NCBI GenBank assembly: GCA_913060505.1
Contig: CAJXRQ010000030.1
Coordinates: 1 to 33,900 of the forward strand
Length of the DNA stretch: 33,900 bases
Direction of reading: 5' to 3'
Source of the DNA: an uncultured Desulfovibrio sp.
GTDB taxonomy: Bacteria; Desulfobacterota; Desulfovibrionia; Desulfovibrionales; Desulfovibrionaceae
A program made the translations under genes and the position numbers. Positions 1 to 9,327 of this stretch are shown in pieces. The notes beneath the pieces were generated by a model that had not been told where the DNA came from, did not search any database, and saw only the letters and a program-made list of their open reading frames with translations. The number at the start of each line of letters is the position of its first letter. Position 1 is the first letter of the stretch.

Positions 1-1417
1 TAGAATTTTCCTGCAAATTTGCTCGGTCCCACGTAGACCATGGATGCCGGTACAAGAATCGGTTCTTCCGTGAGCAGATTTTGGCCCCAGACCCAATCTA
101 TGGGAGTGTTTCGGGTGAACGGTTCGTTGTTCCGATAGAAGTGGACCGTGCCAATTCTTTTCTCAACATCCAGCGCCCGGTCCTTGACCTTTTCCCATGG
201 CGTGCGGAACAGCGGTATGTTGCCGCGGGATTCGGAGCAAAGGCGTTCTACAGCTTCGAACGCTGCAGAAAGGTATGCCTGCTCTTTGTCAACGCCTTTA
301 CCGAATCCCAGGGTCTCACCTTTTTCCGGTGTATACAGCTCTGCCCGGAATGAAGGAATCACGTTGTCCAGCGGGCCTGTGTGGAGTTCCTGCACACGCA
401 TGACCGCTCCCATTTTGTCCATGGTTGATGCGATCAACTCCCTTGCTGCAAGGCTGCCCATAGCTCTGTAGCCGCTGTCCATTTGGCAGGTCGGGATATC
501 ATGCAGCGTGAACATGCAGGAGCACGTATCAGGTGACTGTTCAGGTGTATGGCTGAACAGGTCACCAAAGCCTCCATGGCAGGCGGGACAACCCGCGTTA
601 TGTGCAAATTTCGTCATGCGCATATCCGGTTGTGGCGTCAAGGGAACCTGAACCTGGCAACCTGCCAATGCATTGGAAGTGTTATTCAGCGTATTATTCA
701 ATTGTCCCAGCACCATTTCCACGGCTCTGGATGCAGCGTTTATGTCAGCGGTAAAGGGAACGGCTGCGATAATTCTCTCTGTCTCCTTTCGGGTCAATCC
801 CAGCTGCCTGTGCCTGTCCAGATTATCCTGTAGCCATGTTGTAAGGCAGTCAAGGCAAGGGGTTTTGCCGGGTACAACCACAGGGCCCACAACGAGATTT
901 TTCCCGTTGAAATAGACGAATCCGTATGGACGTCCATTTTGCAGGCATGTCTTGTTGATTTGGGAGAGATCGCCTCTTGTTGCTGTTTCCGGGCATATGA
1001 TGGTCACGGAATGATTTATACTTTCCGTGTGGCTTTCCACCAGATTGTCAGGTTTGTTGAGAACTATTTCCGGATACTGTTTTTTGAGGCTGGAGCCGAC
1101 GAGGTCCGCCAGAAGCCCATGTCCAACGATGGTCGCTTCCCGTAATTGATTGGTTCCGGGCTTTTGGTTGTGGGCGACCAGTATGCCGGTCTGCAATAGT
1201 TTTTCTTCCAGAGGCGAGAGTTCCTTTGGCCCCTGTTTATGGGGATGCGGTTTGTTATCTCCAGGTGCAAACCAGCTGGCTGCCCAATCCTGTTGCTTCC
1301 AGCGTAGACGCTTTATTCTTCCGTACAGGGAAAATACGCTTTCCTTGTCCGTGGCGCGAATGATGGAGAGGTATGGATTCAGCTTAACCGCTATTGCCTT
1401 ATTGCTGGTGGCAGTCA
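1..1417 (-). CDS. E1-like/YcaO fusion protein (TOMM cyclodehydratase), partial at left edge
   Basis: This is the last visible gene of the minus-strand TOMM operon; 472 codons are present and the C-terminus lies outside the window. I translated it by hand from ATG at 1417, which has AAGGAG seven bases upstream and overlaps the preceding gene's stop by 19 bases. The N-terminal part is an E1/ThiF-like leader-binding domain with a Rossmann-like GHGLLADL stretch and a cysteine pair CLDC matched later by CPAC, the usual structural zinc site. The second part begins a YcaO domain, with the nucleotide-binding motif SAAFEAVERL. Relative to the 773-residue neighbour it is a clear paralogue, but its N-terminal winged-helix portion looks shortened. 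The family (TOMM cyclodehydratase, YcaO plus E1-like) activates peptide backbone amides with ATP to form azolines. Whether this copy is catalytic cannot be judged without its C-terminus. Confidence 0.85.
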
Positions 1418-3720
1418 TTGAACAGCTCCTTGAAAGAAAGTCTTTTGCTGCGGAAACCAAGTTTGACAGGCAGATCGAAAAGGCGATCCTGCGGGAAGTT
1501 CTGTAGAGGCTGCGAAGGGTTTTGCAAACCGGATGTAATGACGCGCACGGCCGGAATCCCGAATTCTTCCCGTGTGAGATTCACCGCGACAACATCACTG
1601 CCGGGCGAGTTCTTGCCAATGCTTTTTACAATTACACGGATGTCCTGTGAGATGTTGCCGGAAGATCTGTCCGGGCAGTCCGAGTAGGATTTCTCCGGCC
1701 CACCTGCCAGCAATTCCGTAACGTTATCCTGATAATGCATGAACAGCGTTGCAGTGTTATACCCAAAGAGATCCGTGTTGTTCTTGGAAGCAAAGTCCGT
1801 GCTGGAGGACGTGGTTTCACTTGGCCATGACTGTTTTGCCTCGCTGATTGCCCGATACAAGGCTATTTCCGGCCGCAGGGAGGCTCCCATGCCCGAGGAT
1901 GCATAGAGAACAGGGTTGTCTGGTTGCACTATCCAGGCGCGGAAGATGTAAACGCCCAGATCGGTTGTATAGTCCCTGACGATGAGGTCACAACCAATGG
2001 CCTTGAGTTGTTCCTTGATTTCCTGCGCCTTTGGTGGAAGGTCCGTCAGTTTTGGTGGCGTTATGAAGTTGGCCTGCCAGATATACCGTGCGTCATGCTC
2101 AACGGCTTCAAGAAGTCCTTGGAGGATTGCGTCCTCCATGGTCGTTCCGGCTGAAAGGCCGCTGGAACTGCCCAATATGAATTTGCCCTGGAAAACACTG
2201 CGGGACAAAAATACCATGCTTGCTGGAACCATGATGTTTTTTTTGTTGGTCAGCGACCAACCCCATACCCAGTCTACCGGAATATTCGCATCGAGTTTGT
2301 CCATGTTTCTGAGGTAGTACTGCTTGCCCACTCTGGTTTCCAGATCCAGAGCGATTTCTTGAACTTCCTTGTATGGGCATTGCAGCATTTCAATTTTTGC
2401 AGAGTATTCTGCGCAAATGCGTTCCATCATTTCAAAGCCGGCCGAAAGGTACGCCTGTTTTGCGTTCATTCCCTTTCCCCAATGCCTGTGTTCCGAGATG
2501 ATGAAAGGAAGATTCGGATCATAAACCGAAGATGTGTATGATCGGAAGCTGGGAATGATTTCATCCAGAAGGCCGCCCCGACTCTGGTGGATACGTACGT
2601 TTGTCTTCAGAAGACCGAACGCTCTGTCCAGCATCATCCTGGCATCTTCGGCACTGAGAGCCCGTAATCCGTTGTCTCCGTGCCGGACTGTTTCCTGGGT
2701 CAGGTGGATTTCCACCTTGCCGGGATCGTCAGGAGATTTGCTGGGAGTTTTTTTCATGTAACCGCGGTTCATTCCCTGGCACGCAGGGCAGGTGGTTATC
2801 GCCTCAAACTGGATGTCGGCCAATTCAGGCGTTGCCTCCCTTGAAATCTGTATCTGGCGTTTCATATACTGCGGAGTGCTTTTTCCGGACGCAAGGGCCT
2901 GCAATTCAGCGCTCATCAACCATGCCGCCCAATGCGCTGCCGTTTGCCAGCAGGGATCATCCGGAAGCGGATAGTTCTCCGTGCTGTGCAGGAAATCTTG
3001 CCAGCCGATTCCCAGAGCTGGGTTCAATGCCTTGAGCCTGTGTTCAAGAAGGCATTCGAGGCAAGGCGTCTTATATGGGATGACCGTTGGCCCTACCATG
3101 AGTTGCTTGCCGTTGAAATGCCCAAGAATCCATGGCAGGCCAAGAGCAAGGCATGCCCGGTTCAGGGCGCATAATTCCAGATAATTCATGTTTTCCGGGC
3201 AAACGGCCATGGCAGACAATTGAAGAGATTGCAGGTTTTCCTCAAATCGTTTGGCCAGCGTGTCCAGTTTCTCCGATGCGGTATAGCCTTTCCCTGTTGC
3301 GGGGCTATCCAATTCGGCTATGGAAATCATGTTCGAAGTATTTGTCATGGACGAAAGTGTTTTTGCGAGGTCGCCTACGCCCAGACACCCCAATTGATGG
3401 TTGGATACTCCTGGGGATGCATGTTGTGCGATTGTTTTCGGTGGTTGCTTATCATCGCCGCTTTTTTTCTCCATAAAAATGCCGGAGCCGAGCATGTTGT
3501 CCAACATTTTTGCAACGGTTGTTTCCGGGTGTTCTTTGGTAGCTCGTTGCTGAAGGGCCTCTTTGGGCAGGCCTTCCTCCATGGAATCCAGTATGGTGGA
3601 TATGACGGGAACAGCCCCTCTGAGCATTTTTATTTCACCATAGAGTGAAAATAGGATTTCACCTTCCTGTTGCTTGAGCACGGCAAAACTTGGATTCGTG
3701 AATAGTGTGGTTGTTTCCAT
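1399..3720 (-). CDS. E1-like/YcaO fusion protein (TOMM cyclodehydratase), 773 aa
   Basis: A fused TOMM cyclodehydratase. Residues 1-85 resemble the winged-helix leader-recognition (RRE) domain. Residues 100-330 form an E1/ThiF-like domain with zinc cysteines C220/C223 and C311/C314. Residues about 350-765 form a YcaO domain. YcaO ATP-site motifs are visible: SAGFEMMER at about 426, GLLEAVEHDA, and RAISEAKQ. YcaO proteins phosphorylate a backbone amide so that Cys, Ser or Thr side chains cyclise to azolines; the E1-like part binds the leader. Start ATG at 3720 has AAAGGA seven bases upstream. The protein ends in FNDCHQQ and lacks the proline-rich end seen on the two stand-alone YcaO proteins. 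It is paralogous to the truncated gene downstream, so the operon carries a duplicated fusion as well as a stand-alone E1 plus two YcaO proteins. Confidence 0.9.
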   Translation of the reverse strand: METTTLFTNPSFAVLKQQEGEILFSLYGEIKMLRGAVPVISTILDSMEEGLPKEALQQRATKEHPETTVAKMLDNMLGSGIFMEKKSGDDKQPPKTIAQHASPGVSNHQLGCLGVGDLAKTLSSMTNTSNMISIAELDSPATGKGYTASEKLDTLAKRFEENLQSLQLSAMAVCPENMNYLELCALNRACLALGLPWILGHFNGKQLMVGPTVIPYKTPCLECLLEHRLKALNPALGIGWQDFLHSTENYPLPDDPCWQTAAHWAAWLMSAELQALASGKSTPQYMKRQIQISREATPELADIQFEAITTCPACQGMNRGYMKKTPSKSPDDPGKVEIHLTQETVRHGDNGLRALSAEDARMMLDRAFGLLKTNVRIHQSRGGLLDEIIPSFRSYTSSVYDPNLPFIISEHRHWGKGMNAKQAYLSAGFEMMERICAEYSAKIEMLQCPYKEVQEIALDLETRVGKQYYLRNMDKLDANIPVDWVWGWSLTNKKNIMVPASMVFLSRSVFQGKFILGSSSGLSAGTTMEDAILQGLLEAVEHDARYIWQANFITPPKLTDLPPKAQEIKEQLKAIGCDLIVRDYTTDLGVYIFRAWIVQPDNPVLYASSGMGASLRPEIALYRAISEAKQSWPSETTSSSTDFASKNNTDLFGYNTATLFMHYQDNVTELLAGGPEKSYSDCPDRSSGNISQDIRVIVKSIGKNSPGSDVVAVNLTREEFGIPAVRVITSGLQNPSQPLQNFPQDRLFDLPVKLGFRSKRLSFKELFNDCHQQ

Positions 3721-3749
3721 GTTTTTTCCTTTGCTGAGATTTTTCTATC

Positions 3750-5108
3750 TTATGCGTAGGGCATGGGCTTGGCATTCCACCGGGGAGGCGAGTCAAAGCC
3801 AAGTTTTCGGGGCACGGTTTGCAATCTGGATACAGCTTCGGGCGGGTAGAGTGTGGGCAGGTTCGGAACGGCCCCCGGAGCCAGAACTCTGAACACAAGC
3901 CAGCCGATGTCTGCGACATCCGGTGTTGTCAGGTTGACGCAGATTGGCGAAAGCCCGGCATTTGCGAAGCTGTCTTTCAAGGCTGTGAAATTCCATTCGG
4001 GCATGCTGGAGTCGCAATCGCGCAGAGACACGTTGTTGGCCGGGTGGAGAAAGTTATGCAGGGCCTTCCAGTTGTCCGGATCAAGATAATAGCCCAGATT
4101 GTAGAGTAACTCGGTGAGAGGCAGTTTTTTTCTACCCACCGGACTCAAGAATTCCTTGGGGATGCCTCCTTTGGCTCCGGCAAGCTTTCCCTGTTCGCCG
4201 CGCTGCACTTCGCGACTCAAGTGCAGGATTTGAATTGCTTCACATGTAGCCTTTTGCGCTGTCCTGCGCGCGGAAAATCCGGCCGAACATCCGCCGCCCA
4301 ACAGGCCGTTTTGCCAATCGAGCAGAAGTGCAAAAATGCATATGGCCCCCAAGTCGGTTTGCAACCATGCCAGATGCAAATCGAGATGCGGCGGAATCCC
4401 GCAATCCCGGCGCAGTTTGTTAAGATCCGCATCCTCCGTGATTCCTGTTACCGGCAGGTTGTTCAACCAATGGATCATCATCGTGTCCCGTTCCACGATT
4501 TCCAGCATTGCTCCGGTGAGTGCTCGCTGTCCGGAAAAACCACTGGCGACTCCGGGATGGATATCCGGGCAAATGCGAATTTCTCCTTGAACCGGGTGGT
4601 ACTGGTTGAAGACCAATGCCGAAGGAACAAAAACGGATTCCCTCTTTTGCAGATATTGTCCTTGTATCCATGAAAGCCTTGTTTCAGGCGTTGGCGGCGC
4701 AAATGGAAAGTCGGGATTATTGTACTGGGCTTCACGGAAGAGAGTAAAGTCTCTCGGCGCCAGGGCTTTCAGTCCCTGACGGACAATTCCGTCGTATGAA
4801 TTGAACGTGAGGTCGTGAAAGTCCGAGAGGGCCGCACAATACCGTTCAACCGATTCTCCCATCGCGGACCAGTGTGCCTGCTTTTGGCTGGTAGACGTGC
4901 CCGTGGAAGCGAAATCGGCCTTGTTGCTACTGAAACGATGAAAGGCGGTAATGGCTGACGTAACCACATGGGGCGTGGGATCTCCGGGGTTGCGGAACAG
5001 ATAACCGAGGCTTTTTACGATACCTGTTTTGGGGCTTAGAACACGTTGTAAGCCCGTCAAGGTTGCGGTGTGGTAATCGTGTTGCAAAACCACCTCTTTT
5101 TTATGCAT
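3750..5108 (-). CDS. stand-alone YcaO protein A (TOMM azoline synthase), 452 aa
   Basis: A full YcaO domain without an E1 half. Recognisable ATP/Mg motifs are SAMGESVERY near residue 125, GAMLEIVERD near 225 and CEAIQ near 290. The protein ends in KPMPYA, comparable to the proline-rich C-terminus typical of azoline-forming YcaO enzymes. It starts at ATG 5108, eight bases inside the end of the preceding YcaO gene (shared ATGCATAA), with no good ribosome-binding site, so translational coupling is likely. It is clearly paralogous to the upstream YcaO: both carry a KTGI-K-L-LF-PGDP stretch and GVAS before the second motif. Known role of the family: ATP-dependent cyclodehydration of Cys/Ser/Thr, here probably with the leader-binding E1-like protein encoded two genes upstream. 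Confidence 0.88.
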   Translation of the reverse strand: MHKKEVVLQHDYHTATLTGLQRVLSPKTGIVKSLGYLFRNPGDPTPHVVTSAITAFHRFSSNKADFASTGTSTSQKQAHWSAMGESVERYCAALSDFHDLTFNSYDGIVRQGLKALAPRDFTLFREAQYNNPDFPFAPPTPETRLSWIQGQYLQKRESVFVPSALVFNQYHPVQGEIRICPDIHPGVASGFSGQRALTGAMLEIVERDTMMIHWLNNLPVTGITEDADLNKLRRDCGIPPHLDLHLAWLQTDLGAICIFALLLDWQNGLLGGGCSAGFSARRTAQKATCEAIQILHLSREVQRGEQGKLAGAKGGIPKEFLSPVGRKKLPLTELLYNLGYYLDPDNWKALHNFLHPANNVSLRDCDSSMPEWNFTALKDSFANAGLSPICVNLTTPDVADIGWLVFRVLAPGAVPNLPTLYPPEAVSRLQTVPRKLGFDSPPRWNAKPMPYA

Positions 5109-6483
5109 AGGGCATGGGAAAGCATGCCATGTCTGATTCTGTCTTGACGGGAAAACCCAGTTTTGCAGGAACTTTGTAAAGGCGGGGATTTCCCAGATAT
5201 GGCCAAGCTGTTACGCTATTGGCGACGAGGCCGGGAATGGAAACGCGCAGAACCACAAAACCCAGGTCGGCCACATCGTCATGGGTAAGCTCTGTTACGA
5301 TGACATCGAAGCCTTTTTTCTGAAGCATGTCCAAACAGGTTTGCAAATCCTGTTCGGCTGTTCCGAGAGACAGGTTTGGGATTTCTGTTAGCTGTATTTT
5401 TTTGTCTCCCGAACAGACCGTATCCAACAGGCAATGTGTTTTCGGCTCCAGATAAGCGTGCAGATTGTAGTTCAGATCGTTCATGCGCGAGTATTCCCGC
5501 GAGGAAGCCGAAGGCGTGTTGTCCGTGAAAATATTTTTTTTGAATTTTTCGTTGTAGAGATTTTTTCCCCAGTTTGAGCGCATGGGCAATTGTCCCAGCC
5601 TGTTCTGGACGCATTCGAATAATGCCTTGAGGGCTGCCATATTCGGATTCAGATTCGTGCCGAATCCTCCTGCTACCGCGTTGTTTTTTTCGTCCGTTAC
5701 CAGTCCGAAAAAAACAGGCACAGGGATATCCATAGTAATGTGCCACAGCTCAAACGACAGGCCCGGGCTGGCAAAATTCTTCCTAAATAACTCTCCGAGC
5801 CATGTGTCACCCGCAAGAGTCACCTTGGTCATGGGCAATTGCCCGAGCCACCAGATCATCATGGAGTCACGTTCGACAGTTTCATACAAGCCAGAAAGCA
5901 GTGCGGCCGTGTATGATGTGCTGCTGGCAACCCCTCCGAAAATGGTGTGGCAGATCGGGGTTTCTCCTTCACCGGGAGAATAGGAGATATAGACTTGGCC
6001 AGCCGGCAGTCTGCGTGTTTTTCCCGTTATGGCGGATTTTCCTTTTGCCCAACGAATGACGGTGTCATCCGTAAAGGGGCGAAACCGGAATTTCCGGCTC
6101 TCGTATTGCTTGGCAGAGTACAAGGGAAGTTCCTGCGGGGATACGGCATTTAAGCCTTCTCGGATCATGTCGCGGTAGGAACCCAAGGTCAGGTCTTGCT
6201 GGATGTCATAACCGCAATACCCTTCGACAGCTTCGCCAAGGGCAGACATCAACGCTCCTTGTTCTGTCAGGCCAACCCCGGTTCCGGAAACTTCCCCAAA
6301 GCAGTCGAGGTAGGTCTTTGAGTCGGTCAGTTCACTGATGGCCACATGAACTTTTGGATCTCCCGGCCCTTTGAAAAGAGTATTGAGTCCCTTGAGGATA
6401 CCTGTCTTGCGGCTGACCAAATGAGGCAGGATGGCTGCAAGCGGGATGTTTTGCGGATGGTGGCTTGCCCCTGGCCATGTCAT
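5101..6483 (-). CDS. stand-alone YcaO protein B, 460 aa, with altered ER motif
   Basis: A second stand-alone YcaO protein. I chose ATG 6483, which overlaps the stop of the preceding gene as ATGA and has GGAG about nine bases upstream; a longer frame to 6549 would overlap that gene by 70 bases. Motifs are SALGEAVEGY, GLYETVERD and FECVQ. The first normally reads GExxERY in YcaO proteins; here the arginine codon is GGG (Gly), one base from AGG. The second and third motifs are intact. The C-terminus is FPMPYA, nearly identical to that of the adjacent YcaO. This copy could be a catalytically altered partner in a hetero-oligomer with protein A, or still active; sequence alone does not decide. Confidence 0.87.
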   Translation of the reverse strand: MTWPGASHHPQNIPLAAILPHLVSRKTGILKGLNTLFKGPGDPKVHVAISELTDSKTYLDCFGEVSGTGVGLTEQGALMSALGEAVEGYCGYDIQQDLTLGSYRDMIREGLNAVSPQELPLYSAKQYESRKFRFRPFTDDTVIRWAKGKSAITGKTRRLPAGQVYISYSPGEGETPICHTIFGGVASSTSYTAALLSGLYETVERDSMMIWWLGQLPMTKVTLAGDTWLGELFRKNFASPGLSFELWHITMDIPVPVFFGLVTDEKNNAVAGGFGTNLNPNMAALKALFECVQNRLGQLPMRSNWGKNLYNEKFKKNIFTDNTPSASSREYSRMNDLNYNLHAYLEPKTHCLLDTVCSGDKKIQLTEIPNLSLGTAEQDLQTCLDMLQKKGFDVIVTELTHDDVADLGFVVLRVSIPGLVANSVTAWPYLGNPRLYKVPAKLGFPVKTESDMACFPMPYA

Positions 6484-7610
6484 AACTGGCGCTCCGCAAA
6501 GGGGCGTACGGCTGCCCCCGAAGACAACAAACGTCCGCATGATGGGCACCGAGGCAATTTCAGCACCGGGTGAAGCGCAAATTCCATGGTGAGCAGGTTG
6601 ATTTCCAGTTGGGCGTTGTACGTTAATGGAGGTGTTAATCCGCTTAAATCCTTGATTATCTCCAAAGAAGCAATTCCCGCCAGAATTTGAATATGCGGAG
6701 GAAGGTAACCAAAGGCGGTCTGGTTGCCGTTTTGGGATAACTGCGATTCATACGCCTGCAATTCTTCCGGGTAGTCGGCATTTGCTCTTGCCCGTGTCGT
6801 ATAGCAATTGAAGCAGGCCGTTTCATGCGGGAGCACCGTGGGGCCGATAGTCCCGTGTGTGCAGTCCAGGCAGCACCATGTGTATGGAATCCCATGCGAC
6901 AGGCTGAAATCGTTGGCGAGTTTCAGAGTGTCCGGACGGTAGTTCTCAAGGCAGACGACGATGTAATCGGGAGCACCCCGTTCCGGATTTTCATCAAACG
7001 GGTCTTTCTGGCTTTCCCATTTGGTATTGGGGAATTCTTCGTTGATCCTGCTCATGAATGTTTCCACACGAGGATTACCCAAAGCCTTGTCCAAATATCC
7101 GCTCAAAAGGATATCGTCCTGCCCCACTGCATGGTTGTCCGAAACCGTGATCGTGCCTACACCGGACCGGGCAAGGACTTTTGCCAATGCTGCTCCAAGC
7201 GGACCGAGACCCAATACCGTTACCCTGGCCTTGCTCAATGCGGTGAGATTCGGTTGGGGATGTCCGGAAAATTGCGAAAAATAGATTTTTTGCATTTCGG
7301 ACATGCCGGGAACTTCGTATTCTCCCTCAACGAATTCTTTGACCACACGACGTTGGGTCAGACGGCGGAGCAGGCCAATGATGTTTTCCTGAGAGTGTTG
7401 TCCATCCAGACAATTGATGATTTCATCCGTGGTTAATTGTCCGTCCAGCAACGGGAAGAGATCGTGAGTAAGCTCAAGAAGCCCCGCTCCCCTGATCACA
7501 AACAGGTCCTGGCCGTTTCGGAACTGAACCCTGTCGTTATCCATGGGGATGATATGATAGCTTCTGCTGAGCGTTGGCTTGTTCGGCAATGCCTTTGTTT
7601 TATTCTGCAT
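6480..7610 (-). CDS. TOMM precursor leader-binding E1-like protein, 376 aa
   Basis: Stand-alone cyclodehydratase C protein. Residues 20-95 look like a PqqD/RRE-type winged helix that grips the leader peptide (a beta segment RVQFRNGQDLFVIRG, then helices). Residues about 128-330 are a ThiF/E1-like Rossmann domain with nucleotide-loop-like GLGPLG at 134-139, and zinc cysteine pairs CFNC and CPSC follow. In known TOMM systems such proteins deliver the precursor to YcaO and potentiate its activity; the E1 fold itself is not used for adenylation. The gene overlaps the SagB gene upstream by 11 bases and the YcaO gene downstream by four, so all three are almost certainly co-translated. Confidence 0.9.
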   Translation of the reverse strand: MQNKTKALPNKPTLSRSYHIIPMDNDRVQFRNGQDLFVIRGAGLLELTHDLFPLLDGQLTTDEIINCLDGQHSQENIIGLLRRLTQRRVVKEFVEGEYEVPGMSEMQKIYFSQFSGHPQPNLTALSKARVTVLGLGPLGAALAKVLARSGVGTITVSDNHAVGQDDILLSGYLDKALGNPRVETFMSRINEEFPNTKWESQKDPFDENPERGAPDYIVVCLENYRPDTLKLANDFSLSHGIPYTWCCLDCTHGTIGPTVLPHETACFNCYTTRARANADYPEELQAYESQLSQNGNQTAFGYLPPHIQILAGIASLEIIKDLSGLTPPLTYNAQLEINLLTMEFALHPVLKLPRCPSCGRLLSSGAAVRPFAERQL

Positions 7611-8487
7611 GATCTTTGTTCTCCGTTGCGGGGCTTCCGATACTGATGGCGAAAAGAACCGATTCCTCTATCCCGTCTATCTGGAGGAAATCGTTAACCT
7701 GGTCATCCAGGCAGGCGACAATTATGCAGGCGCTGTATCCCAAGGCCGTGCATGACAGCAGAATATTCTGCGAGACGTGTCCTGCATCCAAAAGAACGCC
7801 TCGATAACCGCGATCTCCGTATTTCAGCTGGTTGCGCTTAAATGTTGCCGTAACGAAAAGGACGGCCCCGGCCGAAGTCAGCCATTCATTGTTGCTGGGT
7901 TGGATCAACGGATACATTTTTGGCAGGAAATCACCAGGCCGCAGGCTCTCCAGCGTGTGATCCTGCACATCATAATGGTACAATCCGTTTTCAATGCCCG
8001 ATACATTGTGAATCAACGGATAGATATCAAGAGGGTAGAGAGCCCCTGCGGATGGGGCCGCTCTCAGGTACACATCATTCCCGTTTGCCTGAAAGTGTCC
8101 GGTCTGGCCGTATCCATGGTGCAAGATTCGAGACAGGGATTCTTTTGCGATAGGCGTTTGAGAGTAGTTTCGTTCGCAACGGCGTCGAGAGATTACATCC
8201 CACAGGCTTTGTGAGTCCTGTCCTCTTTTTTGTGGCGACAGCTTGATGGTAGGGTATCCATCGTATCGTTTGTAGCTGTTGGCACTCCTTTGGAAAAAGG
8301 CTTTAACGGACATTGCCGTAAGTCCCGTTGGCAAGAGCGGAACCAGCCATGGGCGAACATCGCTCGGATGCATTTTTGTGTTTTCGTGATAGATTTCGCT
8401 GAGGTTGTCCGGCAAGCTGCTGGAGACTTTTATTTTTTCATCAATATGAAAAACCCTTGGTTTTTGAAGCTCTTTCAGCGTGATCAT
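7600..8487 (-). CDS. SagB-type FMN-dependent dehydrogenase, 295 aa
   Basis: Nitroreductase-fold enzyme of the SagB/ThcOx group, which oxidises azolines to aromatic azoles using FMN. Family signatures visible are the FMN-phosphate-binding segment SRRRCERNY near residue 105 and the diagnostic KYGDRGYRGVLLDAGHVSQN near 220. An alanine/leucine-rich helix and VLFAISIG follow near the C-terminus. The protein has the usual length when the extra N-terminal docking domain is considered. Start ATG 8487 is preceded by GAAGGGAAAAGGA. Its presence argues that the product carries oxidised azoles, not only azolines. It sits between a methyltransferase and the leader-binding protein. Confidence 0.9.
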   Translation of the reverse strand: MITLKELQKPRVFHIDEKIKVSSSLPDNLSEIYHENTKMHPSDVRPWLVPLLPTGLTAMSVKAFFQRSANSYKRYDGYPTIKLSPQKRGQDSQSLWDVISRRRCERNYSQTPIAKESLSRILHHGYGQTGHFQANGNDVYLRAAPSAGALYPLDIYPLIHNVSGIENGLYHYDVQDHTLESLRPGDFLPKMYPLIQPSNNEWLTSAGAVLFVTATFKRNQLKYGDRGYRGVLLDAGHVSQNILLSCTALGYSACIIVACLDDQVNDFLQIDGIEESVLFAISIGSPATENKDHAE

Positions 8488-8506
8488 TCCTTTTCCCTTC
8501 TAGCGG

Positions 8507-9283
8507 TTACGGTCTTCTTGCTGTCGTATACAGAACGTGCCCTCTCATTTCTTCGTCTCCCAAAGGGGTACCATTGAGATCCGCATACGTCTGAATTTGG
8601 CTGAATCCCGTTTCTTCCAGAAGCAGGACGAGTTCTGTCATGGTGTAGAAACGAATGTGCTGCTTGTCGTGGATGAATTGGGGAACCCCGCTTTTGCCGA
8701 TCGTGATGAAGCTTTGCACTGCAGCAACACCCTCAACGCGATCTTTCGGAGTGTAACTCCTTTCCATGCGTCCAAAGCCATCTTCAAAACAATGGGTTGT
8801 CGTAAGGTTCCATTGTTTTGATTTCCATGATTCAAACATGTTGTCATAAGAAAACAGGAAAAGACCGTTTGGCAGAAGAAGGTCGAATGCTTTTCGAAAG
8901 AATGAGCGGAGTACTTCCGAGTCAAGAATATGGCCGATAACGTGGAACGCCACGATGCCATCAAACCCCGTTGGATCGTGAAAGTCTTTGAATTCAGACA
9001 ATCTGGTATCTGCCAGCAGGCCGGAATTTGCAGCCTGCTTTTGAAGGATTTCAAACATGACGTCGTCTTTCTCAACGCCAATACCTTGCAATCCCTTTTC
9101 TAAAAGAGGGAGCAGAAACTGTCCCGTTCCACAACCGACCTCCAGAGTCCTTTTCGGCAGAGTTTTGCCGTGCCCAAAAGCTTCAATGTAGAAATCGAGT
9201 TCGTCTTTAGCCGCGTTTCTGTTGCAGGAATCTAAGAAAAAGGCCTTTGTTGAATGTGCTTTTGCAATGCCTGTTCTTTCCAT
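8507..9283 (-). CDS. class I SAM-dependent methyltransferase, 258 aa (TOMM operon)
   Basis: Rossmann-fold methyltransferase with motif I EVGCGTG at residues 48-54, an acidic residue closing the next strand (GIGVEKDD), and the motif IV-like VAFHVIGHI. It belongs to the Methyltransf_11/25-like superfamily; substrate is not deducible. Placed directly after the precursor gene and before SagB, it may methylate the peptide N-terminus, a side chain or an azole. It shares overall design with the second methyltransferase upstream (FSYDNMFESWKSK here, FNFFNAYEFWNAD there), so the two are probably divergent paralogues. The ATG at 9283 has only a weak GGGA ribosome-binding site. Confidence 0.85.
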   Translation of the reverse strand: MERTGIAKAHSTKAFFLDSCNRNAAKDELDFYIEAFGHGKTLPKRTLEVGCGTGQFLLPLLEKGLQGIGVEKDDVMFEILQKQAANSGLLADTRLSEFKDFHDPTGFDGIVAFHVIGHILDSEVLRSFFRKAFDLLLPNGLFLFSYDNMFESWKSKQWNLTTTHCFEDGFGRMERSYTPKDRVEGVAAVQSFITIGKSGVPQFIHDKQHIRFYTMTELVLLLEETGFSQIQTYADLNGTPLGDEEMRGHVLYTTARRP

Positions 9284-9327
9284 GCTTGTATCCCGAATAG
9301 CTTGTGGCTATTTGTGGTTTTCAAAAC

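Noticed and set aside
81..471. Plus-strand open frames over the left end
   Set aside because: They are antisense to the hand-translated E1-YcaO fusion, have no ribosome-binding site and no recognisable product.
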